In this document: piece after piece, positions 37,180 to 45,612 of the stretch
Numbering within the stretch: the first letter of the stretch is position 1
Layout of the letters: every line of letters begins with the position of its first letter
Assembly (NCBI GenBank): GCA_022820485.1
Contig: JAJEFJ010000014.1
Coordinates: forward strand, 1-64,000
Length of the DNA: 64,000 bases
Direction: 5' to 3'
Source of the DNA: Candidatus Latescibacterota bacterium
GTDB lineage: Bacteria > Latescibacterota > UBA2968 > UBA8231
The notes under the pieces: model-generated
Told to the model about the DNA's origin: nothing
The model's database searches: none
The model's input: only the letters and a program-made list of their open reading frames with translations
Program-made: the position numbers and the translations under genes

Positions 37180-37920
37180 TCAGCGGTACTGATCCAAGTT
37201 CCCCTTGTACTCCAAACCCAGCACTTCTCGGCCCCGCGCCGTATTGCAGGTGGCGTCGGCTTCGGGCGTGCCGACCACGTGCAATACGTCAAACTCGACC
37301 TCGTCCCTTTCCAAGGCCAGTCGGCAGGCTTCGGCCAAATCGTGGCGGCAGACCAAGCCATTGCGGACGTTCAATGGTTCCCGGTACTTGCCGATCCCCA
37401 AGCGCGAATCCACTATGTAGTCGGGCCGCAACACCACGATGGGCAGCCCAAGGGCCTCGTGGACCTGGCGGCACATTTCCTCCTGTAGTCGCTTGCATAC
37501 CGCGTACAAGCTGCCGTCGGGCCGCCGCACCTCTGAGGAGAAGAAAATTCCCTCAGGATGCACGGTCTGACACGAGCCGATGTGTACTACTTTGCGGATA
37601 CCCTGCTCTTGGGACGCTTGCAGGACATTCCACAGGCCCTTGAGGTTGATGAGGAAGGGTTTGTCGTCGTTGGGATCGCCGACGAAGTAAACCGCGGTGT
37701 GAATGACGCAATCCACGCCGCTGATGGCTCGCTCCACCGCGAGGGAATCGGCTATATCGCCGTGGACCACTTCGCCGCCGTTCCAGTCGCCGTCTATATC
37801 GCGATACGCCTCCCAAGCTTGGGGGCCGTAGTCAAAGGCGCGGATGTCGTGTTTGCCTGCTAGGTTTTGCAAGACGGCGCGGCCGAGCCAACCGGCGGCA
37901 CCGAAGACTACTGTTTTCAT
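37180..37920 (-). CDS. NAD-dependent epimerase/dehydratase (extended SDR)
   Basis: A 246-aa cytosolic enzyme. The N-terminus VVFGAAGWLGRAVLQNL holds the GxxGxxG NAD-binding motif. DIADSLAVERA supplies the adenine-binding aspartate, and the catalytic pair YxxxK is in SLYAVCKRLQEE. It is shorter than typical UDP-sugar epimerases (about 310 aa), like many small NAD-dependent epimerases acting on sugars or sugar lactones. ATG at 37920 is preferred over the start 12 codons upstream because AAGGAG lies correctly before it. It follows, on the same strand, the PhyH-like gene, separated by a short tandem repeat. Confidence 0.8.
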   Translation of the reverse strand: MKTVVFGAAGWLGRAVLQNLAGKHDIRAFDYGPQAWEAYRDIDGDWNGGEVVHGDIADSLAVERAISGVDCVIHTAVYFVGDPNDDKPFLINLKGLWNVLQASQEQGIRKVVHIGSCQTVHPEGIFFSSEVRRPDGSLYAVCKRLQEEMCRQVHEALGLPIVVLRPDYIVDSRLGIGKYREPLNVRNGLVCRHDLAEACRLALERDEVEFDVLHVVGTPEADATCNTARGREVLGLEYKGNLDQYR

Positions 37921-37958
37921 GGGGAACTCCTTCCTCGAAAATGCCGATGGCATCACGT

Positions 37959-37987
37959 TCTGCGTCTATCTGCGTCCATCTGCGGAT
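37959..37987. repeat. TCTGCGTCCA decamer repeat, about three units
   Basis: Units TCTGCGTCTA, TCTGCGTCCA and TCTGCGGATC stand in tandem in the gap between two minus-strand genes. Related runs are at 38771, 49237 and 61870. Confidence 0.6.
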
Positions 37988-37990
37988 CGA

Positions 37991-38746
37991 TCACCGCTGC
38001 TCATAGCGGTCGGCGCGGCGGCGACCCAACAGCCTTGGGCACAGGCTGCGGAAGTCCTCGGACATGCGCTCGTACGTCTCTGGCCACAGAGGTTGGTGGC
38101 CGCCTTCAATCCAATTGTTAAACCAAGGGGGATAATACGCTATATTCAGCCCTATCCGCACGTCCTCGCTCTGGTTGGCTCGGGCTTGGTGAAAAAGCCC
38201 CCCGTGCCACAGCATCACGGAACCAGCGCGGCCTTCCACGGGCTTGATCAATGGGTTATCAGCACCCATATCGGGTGGTGGAGCGGGCCGCCGCGACCGG
38301 TGGCTCATGGGCACGACGCCGGTGGCCCCGTTGGCCTCGGTAAAATCCGTCAGCATCCAGATGGTGTTGATCATCCACGGCACATCGGGCACTTGGACAA
38401 ACGAGCCCGCAGAATCCGCGTGTAAATGCTGAGCAGGAGCCCCAGGCCAAGTCGGCTTGGAACACGCTTCGACGACGCGGCAGCGCGGCCCCAAAAAGTG
38501 CCGCGCAAGGGCCACGGTATCCGGGTGGAAGGCGCAGCTCCAAACCTCGTCGTCTTGGTTGAGCATGCCGAACAAGGTCTGATAGTACTCATCGCCCACG
38601 ATGTAGTCCTCGCAGCGCGGATCGCTGTGCAGCGCCAGACAGCGGCGGCCCAACGCCAAGGCGGCCTCGCGGGGTATGCGGTCCTTTAGCACGCAGTACC
38701 CATACGCGTCTAGATGTTCGGCGGCGGCCTGCAATTCTTCGTTCAC
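37991..38746 (-). CDS. Phytanoyl-CoA dioxygenase-family (PhyH) Fe(II)/2-oxoglutarate oxygenase
   Basis: A 251-aa cytosolic enzyme. The HxD motif is in QHLHADSAGS, and the distal His and 2-oxoglutarate-binding Arg are in GGLFHQARANQSEDVRIGL. WMLTDFTEANGATGVVP is the usual family block. Members hydroxylate varied small molecules; the substrate is unknown. GTG at 38746 is chosen because AAGAGGTAAAGAC stands just before it; an upstream ATG at 38791 would translate the decamer repeat into an unconserved N-terminus. It lies between a sulfatase gene and a sugar epimerase gene, all minus-strand, consistent with a small catabolic group. Confidence 0.82.
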   Translation of the reverse strand: MNEELQAAAEHLDAYGYCVLKDRIPREAALALGRRCLALHSDPRCEDYIVGDEYYQTLFGMLNQDDEVWSCAFHPDTVALARHFLGPRCRVVEACSKPTWPGAPAQHLHADSAGSFVQVPDVPWMINTIWMLTDFTEANGATGVVPMSHRSRRPAPPPDMGADNPLIKPVEGRAGSVMLWHGGLFHQARANQSEDVRIGLNIAYYPPWFNNWIEGGHQPLWPETYERMSEDFRSLCPRLLGRRRADRYEQR

Positions 38747-38770
38747 GTCTTTACCTCTTGTTCCTACTAC

Positions 38771-38810
38771 TCTGCGTCCATCTGCGTCCATCTGCGTCCA
38801 TCTGCGGATA
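38771..38810. repeat. TCTGCGTCCA decamer repeat, four units
   Basis: Three perfect TCTGCGTCCA units and a final TCTGCGGATA. This is the longest run of the repeat in the window and lies just upstream of the PhyH-like gene. Confidence 0.75.
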
Positions 38811-38833
38811 AAATTGCTATACGTCCGCAGATC

Positions 38834-40432
38834 TCACTCCACAACAAAGGTCGCCCGGGTCTCTTGGCTCTCCTCGTACCCAATGCGGATCGCCTTGGCC
38901 CGCAAGGTGGTCGTCCCAGCTTCTAGGCGCAACGGCTCAGCGTAGAGGTGCCAGTGCGGATCGTCGTCCACGGCGTACGCCATAGAAGCACCCTGCGTAG
39001 CACAGTGGAGCTGCACCAGCAGCGGCCCCCGGAATGTACCGCCTTCCAGCGCCGGCTCGGTCCCAAGGCTGTCGGCGCAAATGGGCACGCACACCGGCGA
39101 GGCCGTCTGCGGCTGTTGGCCATCGGGATACCACTGCCGCACCATTTCGCTTTCCGCCATGCGGCCCATGTCGCCCACTTCTCCCAGCCACTCGTCCAAG
39201 GCTCCGCGCAGGCGATCCCGCTCCGACTGGTACTGGGGATTGGCCGCCAAGTTGTCGATCTCGTGCGGGTCGGCTTCGGTGTCGTACAGCTCTTCGACCG
39301 GCCTCGGGTAGCGGAACATGGTCGATTGCGTCTCGTCCAATTCGTCGGCCAAGTGCAAGCGCCACATTTCCTGCACAATGGGATGCCGATTGCGGTAGGG
39401 GATCCACGCCAAGTAGGGGAGGTCTGGCCGATAGTTGCGGATGTACTTAAAGCGGCGGTCGCGCACCGCTCGCACCATGTCGTACGCCTCGTCGTGCCGA
39501 TCTCGACTCGCGTAGATGTACTCTCGCGGCGGTTGGGCTTGGGGTCCCAAAAACGCGCGGCCCTGCATGTGGGCGGGCACGTCAATCCCCGCGAGCGACA
39601 GCATCGTGGGGCCTAGATCGACGGTGCTTACCAAGTCCTCGCAGACCTGCCCTGCTTCCATGCCCGGGCCGCGGGCGATCAGGGGTACGCGAATGCCTGA
39701 GTCGTACGGCCAACGCTTGCCGCGCGGCAGCGGGCCGTGATCGCTCCAGTGAAAGACGTACGTATTCTCGGCCAAGCCGTCTTCGTCGAGCTGTTGCAGG
39801 AATTGGGCCAGCTCTTGGTCGCTGTGCGCAATATGCGTGTACAGCCGCGCCATGGCTTGGCGCACTGCGGGAGTGTCGGGGAAATAGGGCGGCAGCGGGA
39901 TGGCATCCGGGTCAAACTCCGGCTCGGGGCACTTCTCCGGCCACATGCCGCTTTCGTGGGTGCGCGTGGGGTTGAAGACCGCGAAGAACGGCTGGTCGGG
40001 GTCGGGACGGTCGCGCCAGTGGGCGTGCGGGCCGAGCGCGTCCCAAGCGGTCAGCGGGGGAGTAAACTGGTAGTCGGTCTTGGCGTTGTTACTGCAGTAG
40101 TACCCAGCCGCCCGCAGATATTCCGTAAAGCACTTTACGTAGTGCGGCACAACAGCCGAATACGGCGTGGGCATTTCCGGCGTAGCGCGATTGGCGTGCG
40201 TCGTGCGCATGTGATGAGTGCCGATAGAGATCGCGTACATGCCGGTGATGATCGCCGACCGGGCCGGGGCGCAAACGCCGGCCGTGGAAAAGCACCGCGT
40301 CCAGCGACAGCCCTCGGCGGCGAGCCGATCCAACGTGGGCGTGCGCGCCACCGGGTCGCCGTAGCACCCGTACCGAGGGTTGGTATCCTCAAATGAAATC
40401 CACAGGAAATTGGGTTTGCCTTCCCTAGCCAT
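38834..40432 (-). CDS. Sulfatase with C-terminal accessory domain
   Basis: A 532-aa alkaline-phosphatase-superfamily sulfatase. The N-terminus WISFEDTNPRYGCYGDP gives the metal-binding DT pair, and GVCAPARSAIITG is the CxPxR sulfatase signature whose cysteine becomes formylglycine. VFHWSDHGPLPRGKRWPYDSG provides the second metal site. PVEELYDTEADPHEIDNLA is the typical closing block. After about residue 430 there is an extra beta-rich domain ending with RATFVVE, like the FN3/chitobiase-type tail of some sulfatases. No signal peptide is visible, so export is uncertain. Many sulfatases of this group act on sulfated polysaccharides. No formylglycine-generating enzyme is in the window. Confidence 0.86.
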   Translation of the reverse strand: MAREGKPNFLWISFEDTNPRYGCYGDPVARTPTLDRLAAEGCRWTRCFSTAGVCAPARSAIITGMYAISIGTHHMRTTHANRATPEMPTPYSAVVPHYVKCFTEYLRAAGYYCSNNAKTDYQFTPPLTAWDALGPHAHWRDRPDPDQPFFAVFNPTRTHESGMWPEKCPEPEFDPDAIPLPPYFPDTPAVRQAMARLYTHIAHSDQELAQFLQQLDEDGLAENTYVFHWSDHGPLPRGKRWPYDSGIRVPLIARGPGMEAGQVCEDLVSTVDLGPTMLSLAGIDVPAHMQGRAFLGPQAQPPREYIYASRDRHDEAYDMVRAVRDRRFKYIRNYRPDLPYLAWIPYRNRHPIVQEMWRLHLADELDETQSTMFRYPRPVEELYDTEADPHEIDNLAANPQYQSERDRLRGALDEWLGEVGDMGRMAESEMVRQWYPDGQQPQTASPVCVPICADSLGTEPALEGGTFRGPLLVQLHCATQGASMAYAVDDDPHWHLYAEPLRLEAGTTTLRAKAIRIGYEESQETRATFVVE

Positions 40433-40568
40433 AAACTCCTTACCTTAGTTTTTGCTAACAAAGCGATGTATTGAGCCTCTCACGCCGCGCGAAAATTGCA
40501 GCCGGACGCGGTGCTCTGTCAAGCGTGGGATTCACCTACATCTCGACCGCTTGCTCGCTGGCGCAGGG

Positions 40569-40597
40569 TTGTTTTCGGCCTACTCGTTGTGCATAAT
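40569..40597 (+). promoter_or_regulatory. Probable sigma-70-type promoter for cfa
   Basis: TTGTTT (40569-40574) and CATAAT (40592-40597) are spaced by 17 bases. Transcription starting near 40604 would give a 40-base leader to the ATG at 40644. This argues against the longer upstream reading frame being translated. Confidence 0.5.
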
Positions 40598-40643
40598 ATG
40601 CGCTGCCAATTCTCACAAACAGACGACGTTAGAAGAAATCACC

Positions 40644-41753
40644 ATGAATGCCTATCGTCGCATAGAAGCACTGCTCAAAGAGGCCGATGTGCGCATCGGC
40701 GGAGATCGGCCTTGGGATATAACAGTCCACGACGACCGCTTTTTCGCGCACATGCTAGCCCACGGATCGCTGGGGGCCGGCGAGTCGTACATGGAGGGGT
40801 GGTGGGACTGTCCGCAGCTAGACGAACTTTGTGCGCGGATCTTGCGCGCCCGACTGGGACTGAAGTTGCGCGGGCGGCATCTGCTTTTGCCCTATCTGAA
40901 GGCGCGGCTGCTCAACCTGCAAACGCCTACCCGCTCCTTCCAAGTCGGCCAGCGCCACTACGATATCGGCAACGACCTGTACCGGGCGATGCTCGACCAG
41001 CGCATGATCTATAGCTGCGGGTATTGGCGCAATGCCGCCAACTTAGACGAGGCGCAAGAAGCCAAGCTCGACCTGTGCTGTCGCAAACTGGGGCTGGAGC
41101 CGGGGATGACCTTACTCGACATCGGCTGCGGCTGGGGGGGCACCCTGCGGTTTGCAGTTCAGCGCTACGGCGTCAAAGGGGTGGGCGTCACCGTCTCCAA
41201 AGAGCAGGCAAAACTGGCGGAGGAAATGTGCCACGGGCTGCCGGTGGAGATTCGCTTGCAGGATTACCGCGACCTAGACGAGCGTTTTGACCGCATCTTG
41301 TCGATCGGCATGTTCGAGCACGTGGGCGTCAAGAACTACTCGATCTTTATGCAAACGGTTAAACGCTGCCTCGCCCCAGACGGGCGCTTTTTATTGCACA
41401 CCATCGGCCGCAGCACCTCGGCGATCAAAAACGATCCGTGGATTGAGCGCTATATCTTCCCCAACTCCCTGCTACCTTCGGCCAAGCAGATAACCACGGC
41501 CGCTGAGGGGCACTTCGTCTTAGAGGATTGGCACGCCTTCGGCCAGCATTACGACCGGACGCTGATGGCTTGGTACGCTAACTTCAACGCGGCTTGGAGC
41601 GAACTCAAGGCCCGCTACGACGAGCGTTTCTATCGGATGTGGACGTTCTACTTGCTGTCCTCGGCCGGCTCCTTCCGCGCCCGGGCGAACCAGCTTTGGC
41701 AAGTGCTCTTCTCGTCCAATGGGATTGAAGGGTCCTACGAGGTTCCAAGGTAA
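40644..41753 (+). CDS. cfa: Cyclopropane-fatty-acyl-phospholipid synthase
   Basis: A 369-aa enzyme, close to the 382 aa of E. coli Cfa. It transfers a methylene from S-adenosylmethionine to unsaturated acyl chains of membrane lipids. Visible motifs are SCGYWRNAANLDEAQEAK (bicarbonate-site cysteine region), LLDIGCGWGGTLRFA (SAM binding) and MFEHVGVKNY (active-site Glu). HTIG (His and Ile of the bicarbonate site) and a C-terminal ARANQLWQVLFS are also present. The ATG at 40644 has a weak AGAAGAA site and matches the family N-terminus. A MOSC-domain gene follows on the same strand 37 bases later. Confidence 0.92.
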   Translation: MNAYRRIEALLKEADVRIGGDRPWDITVHDDRFFAHMLAHGSLGAGESYMEGWWDCPQLDELCARILRARLGLKLRGRHLLLPYLKARLLNLQTPTRSFQVGQRHYDIGNDLYRAMLDQRMIYSCGYWRNAANLDEAQEAKLDLCCRKLGLEPGMTLLDIGCGWGGTLRFAVQRYGVKGVGVTVSKEQAKLAEEMCHGLPVEIRLQDYRDLDERFDRILSIGMFEHVGVKNYSIFMQTVKRCLAPDGRFLLHTIGRSTSAIKNDPWIERYIFPNSLLPSAKQITTAAEGHFVLEDWHAFGQHYDRTLMAWYANFNAAWSELKARYDERFYRMWTFYLLSSAGSFRARANQLWQVLFSSNGIEGSYEVPR

Positions 41754-41790
41754 AAATGTCTGCGGAGACAATACTTTTAGGAGGTCAATC

Positions 41791-42348
41791 TTGTCCGAAG
41801 TGAAACACCTACCCATAGAAACGCTAACCGCCGGGCTAGACGACATCCGTCAGTCGCCCAAAGCCGTCGGCGTCTTGGAGCTAATCGTGCGGCGGCCACA
41901 AACGGAGGCGCGGGAAGTCTTAGACGTGGGGGAACTCGATCTAGTCGAAGGGCTAGTGGGCGACAATTGGCAACAGCGCGGCAGCTCGCAAACCGCCGAT
42001 GGATCAGCGAATCCAGACACGCAACTCACCCTGACCAATGCCCGTTTGATGGCCCTAGTGGCCCAAGACAAGCGGCATTGGCCCCTAGCCGGAGATCAGC
42101 TATACGTCGATTTTGACCTAAGCGTGGACAACATACCGCCCGGGACTCGCCTGTCTCTCGGCGCGGCCGTGATCCAAATCACCGAGCCGCCCCACACCGG
42201 TTGCAAAAAATACGCCGCTCGCTTTGGCTTGGACGCCCTGAAATTCATCAGTTCTCCAGCGGGTAAACAGCTTCAACTGCGCGGCGTCAACGCCAAAGTC
42301 ATTCGCCCGGGCGCGATACGGGTTGGCGACGCCATGAAGAAGCTGTGA
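41791..42348 (+). CDS. MOSC-domain protein
   Basis: A 185-aa protein. The TTG start at 41791 is favoured because AGGAGG lies seven bases upstream. MOSC hallmarks are LVGDNWQQRGS near residue 50, QLYVDFDLSVDNIPPG, GAAVIQITEPPHTGCKKYAARFG with the conserved cysteine, and NAKVIRPGAIRVGD. Stand-alone MOSC proteins are linked to molybdenum cofactor sulfur chemistry or to metal-sulfur transfer, but the partner is unknown. It probably shares a transcript with cfa and meets the minus-strand Spy-like gene tail to tail. Confidence 0.85.
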   Translation: MSEVKHLPIETLTAGLDDIRQSPKAVGVLELIVRRPQTEAREVLDVGELDLVEGLVGDNWQQRGSSQTADGSANPDTQLTLTNARLMALVAQDKRHWPLAGDQLYVDFDLSVDNIPPGTRLSLGAAVIQITEPPHTGCKKYAARFGLDALKFISSPAGKQLQLRGVNAKVIRPGAIRVGDAMKKL

Positions 42349-42349
42349 T

Positions 42350-42814
42350 TTAAAACCCACCGCCGCCCGGACCGCCGCCACCGCCCCGCGGCCCACCGCG
42401 CTGGCGCTGCTGTTGGCGTTGCGCCTGCTGTAGATGCGCTTTTAGGGCTTCGACCTGCTCGGCGTCTAACGCCGTGGCGAGCGCGGCCATCATCTTCTCG
42501 CGCATCTTGCTCTGCTGCTCGCGCATTTTCTCGCGCAAAGCCCGAAAGTCGGTCTCGCCACGACTGCCGCTGCTGAACATTTCCGCCATCATCTGCTGTT
42601 GCTCGACGTATATCGGCTTAAGCACCTCCCGCAACGCGATTAGCTGCTTGTCGGTCACGTTGAACTGCTCTTCAAAGGCCAGTAGGCTAAAAATCTGCTC
42701 CGGTGTCACGCCACCGCCCATGCCACCACGCCTGCCTCCTGGCTGGGCTTCAAGTGCCACGGTGCTCGTTAAACAAACGGCGGCAATCCATAAGGCCATC
42801 TTGCGAATGCGCAT
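42350..42814 (-). CDS. Small periplasmic Spy/LTXXQ-like protein
   Basis: A 154-aa exported protein. ATG at 42814 follows a GAGGAG site and opens a signal peptide ending ALEAQPGG. The mature part is helical with Met- and Gln-rich segments (QQQMMAEMFSSG, REKMREQQSKMREKMMAAL, LDAEQVEALKAHLQQAQ) like Spy/CpxP/ZraP stress chaperones. The C-terminus is a Gly/Arg-rich low-complexity tail (GGPRGGGGGPGGGGF). A role in periplasmic folding stress or metal sensing is inferred from resemblance only. It is preceded by copy 2 of the structured intergenic element. Confidence 0.65.
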   Translation of the reverse strand: MRIRKMALWIAAVCLTSTVALEAQPGGRRGGMGGGVTPEQIFSLLAFEEQFNVTDKQLIALREVLKPIYVEQQQMMAEMFSSGSRGETDFRALREKMREQQSKMREKMMAALATALDAEQVEALKAHLQQAQRQQQRQRGGPRGGGGGPGGGGF

Positions 42815-42835
42815 CTCGATTCTCCTCGTAAAAGT

Positions 42836-42925
42836 TTTGCGGGACACTACGGCTAATTAGACACTCCATCGCCGCGATTCATTCCCGCGCTTTGGCAGGG
42901 GTTGATCCGATTGACGAGGTCTGGC
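42836..42925 (-). repeat. Two-copy structured intergenic element, copy 2
   Basis: The counterpart of 33941-34030. The same outer stem is kept. The inner stem is GCGGC with GCCGT on the minus strand, which keeps pairing through a G-U pair; on the plus strand it would be a mismatch. It again lies between the stop of one minus-strand gene (a sulfatase) and the start of the next (the Spy-like protein). Confidence 0.6.
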
Positions 42926-42936
42926 AGCTTCCGGGT

Positions 42937-44355
42937 CTAGTACGTCCACTGCCGTGGCAGCGGCCGCTCGCGCTCTAGCAGCCGCTCTAGCAGCCGCTTG
43001 CGCACCGCTTGCAACCGGTCGGCGTATTCGCTTTCGCCCGCCACATCCTCGTAGGCCAGCGGGTCGCGCTCCAAGTCGAAGAGAGCCTCCGCTCCGCTGG
43101 CATCTACCACGTAGCGCAACCCCTCTACGCGCAGCGTTTTCCAGTGTCGCTCGGGCTGGGTCATTTCCGTGATGGCGCAGCCGCGACCGTCGCCTTCCTC
43201 GCCGCGCAGATCGGCCAAAAGAGAACTGCCTTGCAACGCATCCGGCCGCTGAATCGCGGCCGCTTCCAGTAGCGTCGGCACTACGTCTAGTGCCTCGACG
43301 ATGCGCGGGCAATGCCCACCGGCCCTTGCTCCGCCGGGCCAGCGCATCAGCAGGGGGACGCGCGAGGCCGCATCGTGCCCGGGGTAACCCTTGCCGTAGC
43401 GCAGGTGTTCGCCGAGCCACTCGCCGTGGTCGGACGTGAAGACGACGATGGTGTTGTCTGCAATGCCGAGGACGTCGAGCCGGTCGAGAATGCGGCCGAC
43501 GTGGTGATCGACCTCGGATACCATCGCGTAATAGCCGTGGTGCGCGGAGCGCAATTCGTCGTCGGAAAAGTGCTGTGGGCCTCGGCGAGCGTCGAGAGCC
43601 GGAGGGAAGGACGGCAACGTCAGCGCGGCCGGATCGTAGAGATCGAGGAACTCTTGGGGAGCCACCCACGGACTGTGCGGCGAATAGAAGCCAGCGACGC
43701 AAAGAAAGGGGCCGTCCCTATGGCGCGTCAAAAACTCCATGGTTTGCTCGGCGACAAACGCCGTGTGGGTCAGGTCGCTGCGGCAGCGGTTGGCGAGGGC
43801 GCGTATGGGGAAGCGTTCAGGCGGATGCGCGATCCCGTCGCGGATGTTCATAATCCGCTTCCACTCGATTGAACTGGGGGCCTCGCCGAGGCTGACGAGG
43901 TCGAGTTGCTCGGGGGCTTGCGCCGCCACCCAAGCGCGGTACGCATCGTGGTACGAACCCGGCTCGTCCGAAATTTCCAAGTGGTCGAAGCCATAGTCGG
44001 GATGGGGATCGCGGTGGTCGCGGTTGGCGTGCGGCAAAAAGTGCAGCTTGCCAATCTGGCCGCTGCAATAGCCGTAGTTGCGCAGCAGGCGCGGCAAGGT
44101 CGGCGCGTCCTCGGGCACGGGTACGCCCATGTGCGAAAGCCTCAGCGTGGATGGATACTGCCCGGTGAGAAAGCTCACGCGGCTGGGCATGCAGACCGGG
44201 TTCTGCACAAAGCAGTGGTCGAAATTTACCCCAGCAGCCGCGAGCCGGTCCAAGTGCGGCGTGCGGATTTCGGCGTTGCCGTTGACGCCGAGAGCATCCC
44301 ACCGCTGCTGATCCGTGTAGAGTATGAGGATATTCGGTCGCTGCATGGTTGGCAT
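42937..44355 (-). CDS. Sulfatase
   Basis: A 472-aa sulfatase with all main landmarks. ILILYTDQQRWDALG provides the metal-binding aspartates, and NPVCMPSRVSFLTG is the CxPSR motif needing formylglycine conversion. GKLHFLPH, CVAGFYSPHSPW, VVFTSDHGEWLGEH and KGYPGHDAASRVPLL are further blocks. It is related to choline- or glycan-type sulfatases of the DQQR group. No clear signal peptide is present. It is distinct from the sulfatase at 38834 and lacks its C-terminal extension. The next gene upstream on this strand is the small ORF of the copper operon, separated by a hairpin repeat. Confidence 0.87.
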   Translation of the reverse strand: MPTMQRPNILILYTDQQRWDALGVNGNAEIRTPHLDRLAAAGVNFDHCFVQNPVCMPSRVSFLTGQYPSTLRLSHMGVPVPEDAPTLPRLLRNYGYCSGQIGKLHFLPHANRDHRDPHPDYGFDHLEISDEPGSYHDAYRAWVAAQAPEQLDLVSLGEAPSSIEWKRIMNIRDGIAHPPERFPIRALANRCRSDLTHTAFVAEQTMEFLTRHRDGPFLCVAGFYSPHSPWVAPQEFLDLYDPAALTLPSFPPALDARRGPQHFSDDELRSAHHGYYAMVSEVDHHVGRILDRLDVLGIADNTIVVFTSDHGEWLGEHLRYGKGYPGHDAASRVPLLMRWPGGARAGGHCPRIVEALDVVPTLLEAAAIQRPDALQGSSLLADLRGEEGDGRGCAITEMTQPERHWKTLRVEGLRYVVDASGAEALFDLERDPLAYEDVAGESEYADRLQAVRKRLLERLLERERPLPRQWTY

Positions 44356-44367
44356 GAGGCCCTTTGT

Positions 44368-44397
44368 GTAGGGGCGACTCTTGTGGTCGCCCGTTGT
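44368..44397. repeat. GTAGGGGCG hairpin repeat, copy 2
   Basis: GGGCGAC and GTCGCCC pair around a short loop, preceded by GTAG. It lies between the small copper-operon ORF and the sulfatase. Related copies are at 37043 and 51898. Confidence 0.6.
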
Positions 44398-44419
44398 TTA
44401 GATGAAGCCAGAACGCCGA

Positions 44420-44560
44420 TTACGTCCCGGGCCGCGTCGGCTTCTTTCGCCAGCCCCTACGCAGAAAGCGCTGCGGAAAATCCGCGCCGATGAGCGGACT
44501 CAGCGGAAACCACAGCACCGCGTGGACGATCTTGATTACTTTGTGCAAAACGTTTTTCAT
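44420..44560 (-). CDS. Small hydrophobic protein coupled to the SCO gene
   Basis: A 46-aa reading frame starts with MKNVLHKVIKIVHAVLWFPL. Its ATG overlaps the stop of the SCO gene (ATGA), a strong sign of translational coupling. The first half could form one membrane segment; the C-terminal part is Arg/Lys-rich and may run into a GTAGGGGC repeat. I do not recognise a family. It may be a small accessory of copper delivery or oxidase assembly, or a chance frame. Confidence 0.35.
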   Translation of the reverse strand: MKNVLHKVIKIVHAVLWFPLSPLIGADFPQRFLRRGWRKKPTRPGT

Positions 44561-45174
44561 GGCTTTTCATCCTCGGCAAAGAGTTGCTCGGTTACTGCGG
44601 CCATCAGCTCGGGGCCGTCGCTCTGGCGGAAGAGGAATCGCACCTTGCCCTGCTGATCGATCAGGTAGGTATAGGTCGAGTGATCGACTAAGTAGGCTTC
44701 CTGCTCCTCTCCGAGGCTATAGTGCGCGCCATACTGACGCACCACTTGGTCAATTTCCTCCTTGTCGCCGCGCAGGCCAATCGCATCAAGGGCGAAGTAG
44801 GAGAGATATTCCGCTAACTTCTCCTGCGTATCGCGCTTGGGATCCACGGTGACGAAGAGAGTCGTCAACTCCTGCTGATCCTCGCCTAAGAGCTGATAGA
44901 CGCGGCCCATCTTCGACAGGGTCACCGGGCAGATGTCGGGGCAATAGGTGTACCCGAAGAAGAGCATGGCGGCTTGGCCGCGCAAACTTTGCAATTCAAA
45001 GGACGCGCCGTGCTGATCCACGAGCGCGAAGTCGCCGCCAATGCCGCCGAAATCCTGTAAGGCGGGGACCTCCACGGGGGCGGGGGTTTCGGCCTTTGGG
45101 GCCTCCGGCTGAGCGCCGCAGGCTGCGAGCAGCGCAAACACCGCGCAGCAGACCAGCGCGTCAATCGCTCTCAT
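44557..45174 (-). CDS. SCO1/SenC-family copper chaperone lipoprotein
   Basis: A 205-aa lipoprotein. ATG at 45174 opens a signal with lipobox LAAC; the open frame upstream is not needed. The thioredoxin-like domain has FFGYTYCPDICPVTL with the CxxxC copper ligands and the matching histidine in YLVDHSTYTYLID. TLFVTVDPKRDT is the usual family block. SCO proteins deliver copper to the CuA site of cytochrome c oxidase. The start lies 14 bases inside the end of the PCu(A)C gene, so the two are coupled. No oxidase subunit gene is in the window. Confidence 0.9.
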   Translation of the reverse strand: MRAIDALVCCAVFALLAACGAQPEAPKAETPAPVEVPALQDFGGIGGDFALVDQHGASFELQSLRGQAAMLFFGYTYCPDICPVTLSKMGRVYQLLGEDQQELTTLFVTVDPKRDTQEKLAEYLSYFALDAIGLRGDKEEIDQVVRQYGAHYSLGEEQEAYLVDHSTYTYLIDQQGKVRFLFRQSDGPELMAAVTEQLFAEDEKP

Positions 45175-45598
45175 AAAGCCCTTTCTTTTGGACTGGCACT
45201 TGTACGCGCCTTTCCGTTCCATCGCCAAAGCGCAGCACCAGCTCCACCTCATCGCCGTCCCGCAACGGCTGGCGCAGTTCCATCAGCATCAAATGGGTAC
45301 CACCCGGCTTCAGCGCAACCTCTGCGCCTGCTGGAACCTGCAGCTTTGCGACTCGGCGCATCGTCATCCGGTCGTCTTTGTGTTCCATTACGTGTATCTC
45401 GGCTCGCTCGGCGGCTTCGGTTGCCACGGCGACCAACGCGACGGATTCGCCGCCTCGGTTTTCAATGACCAAGTAACCAGCGGCCGGGCTGCGCGGCGGC
45501 GGCTCGCGGATCCAAGCGTCGCGCACGACGATGGGGTCGCCGGTATGCTCTTGTCCGCATCCGACGACAAAGAACAACAGCGCAGAGACGATTTTCAC
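45161..45598 (-). CDS. PCu(A)C-type periplasmic copper chaperone lipoprotein
   Basis: A 145-aa lipoprotein. GTG at 45598 follows AAGGA and gives a signal with lipobox VVGC; an upstream start at 45742 would overlap the amidohydrolase gene. The copper-binding pattern H-M...M...HxM is visible as IHVMEHKDDRMTMRRV and LKPGGTHLMLMEL. The protein should pass copper(I) to the SCO partner encoded next. The gene lies 15 bases after the amidohydrolase stop and overlaps the SCO start. Confidence 0.87.
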   Translation of the reverse strand: MKIVSALLFFVVGCGQEHTGDPIVVRDAWIREPPPRSPAAGYLVIENRGGESVALVAVATEAAERAEIHVMEHKDDRMTMRRVAKLQVPAGAEVALKPGGTHLMLMELRQPLRDGDEVELVLRFGDGTERRVQVPVQKKGLYESD

Positions 45599-45612
45599 CA
45601 GAGCGTTCCTTT

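Noticed and set aside
38771-38810. Short tandem repeats considered as a CRISPR array
   Set aside because: Units are ten bases with no spacers and no cas genes nearby.
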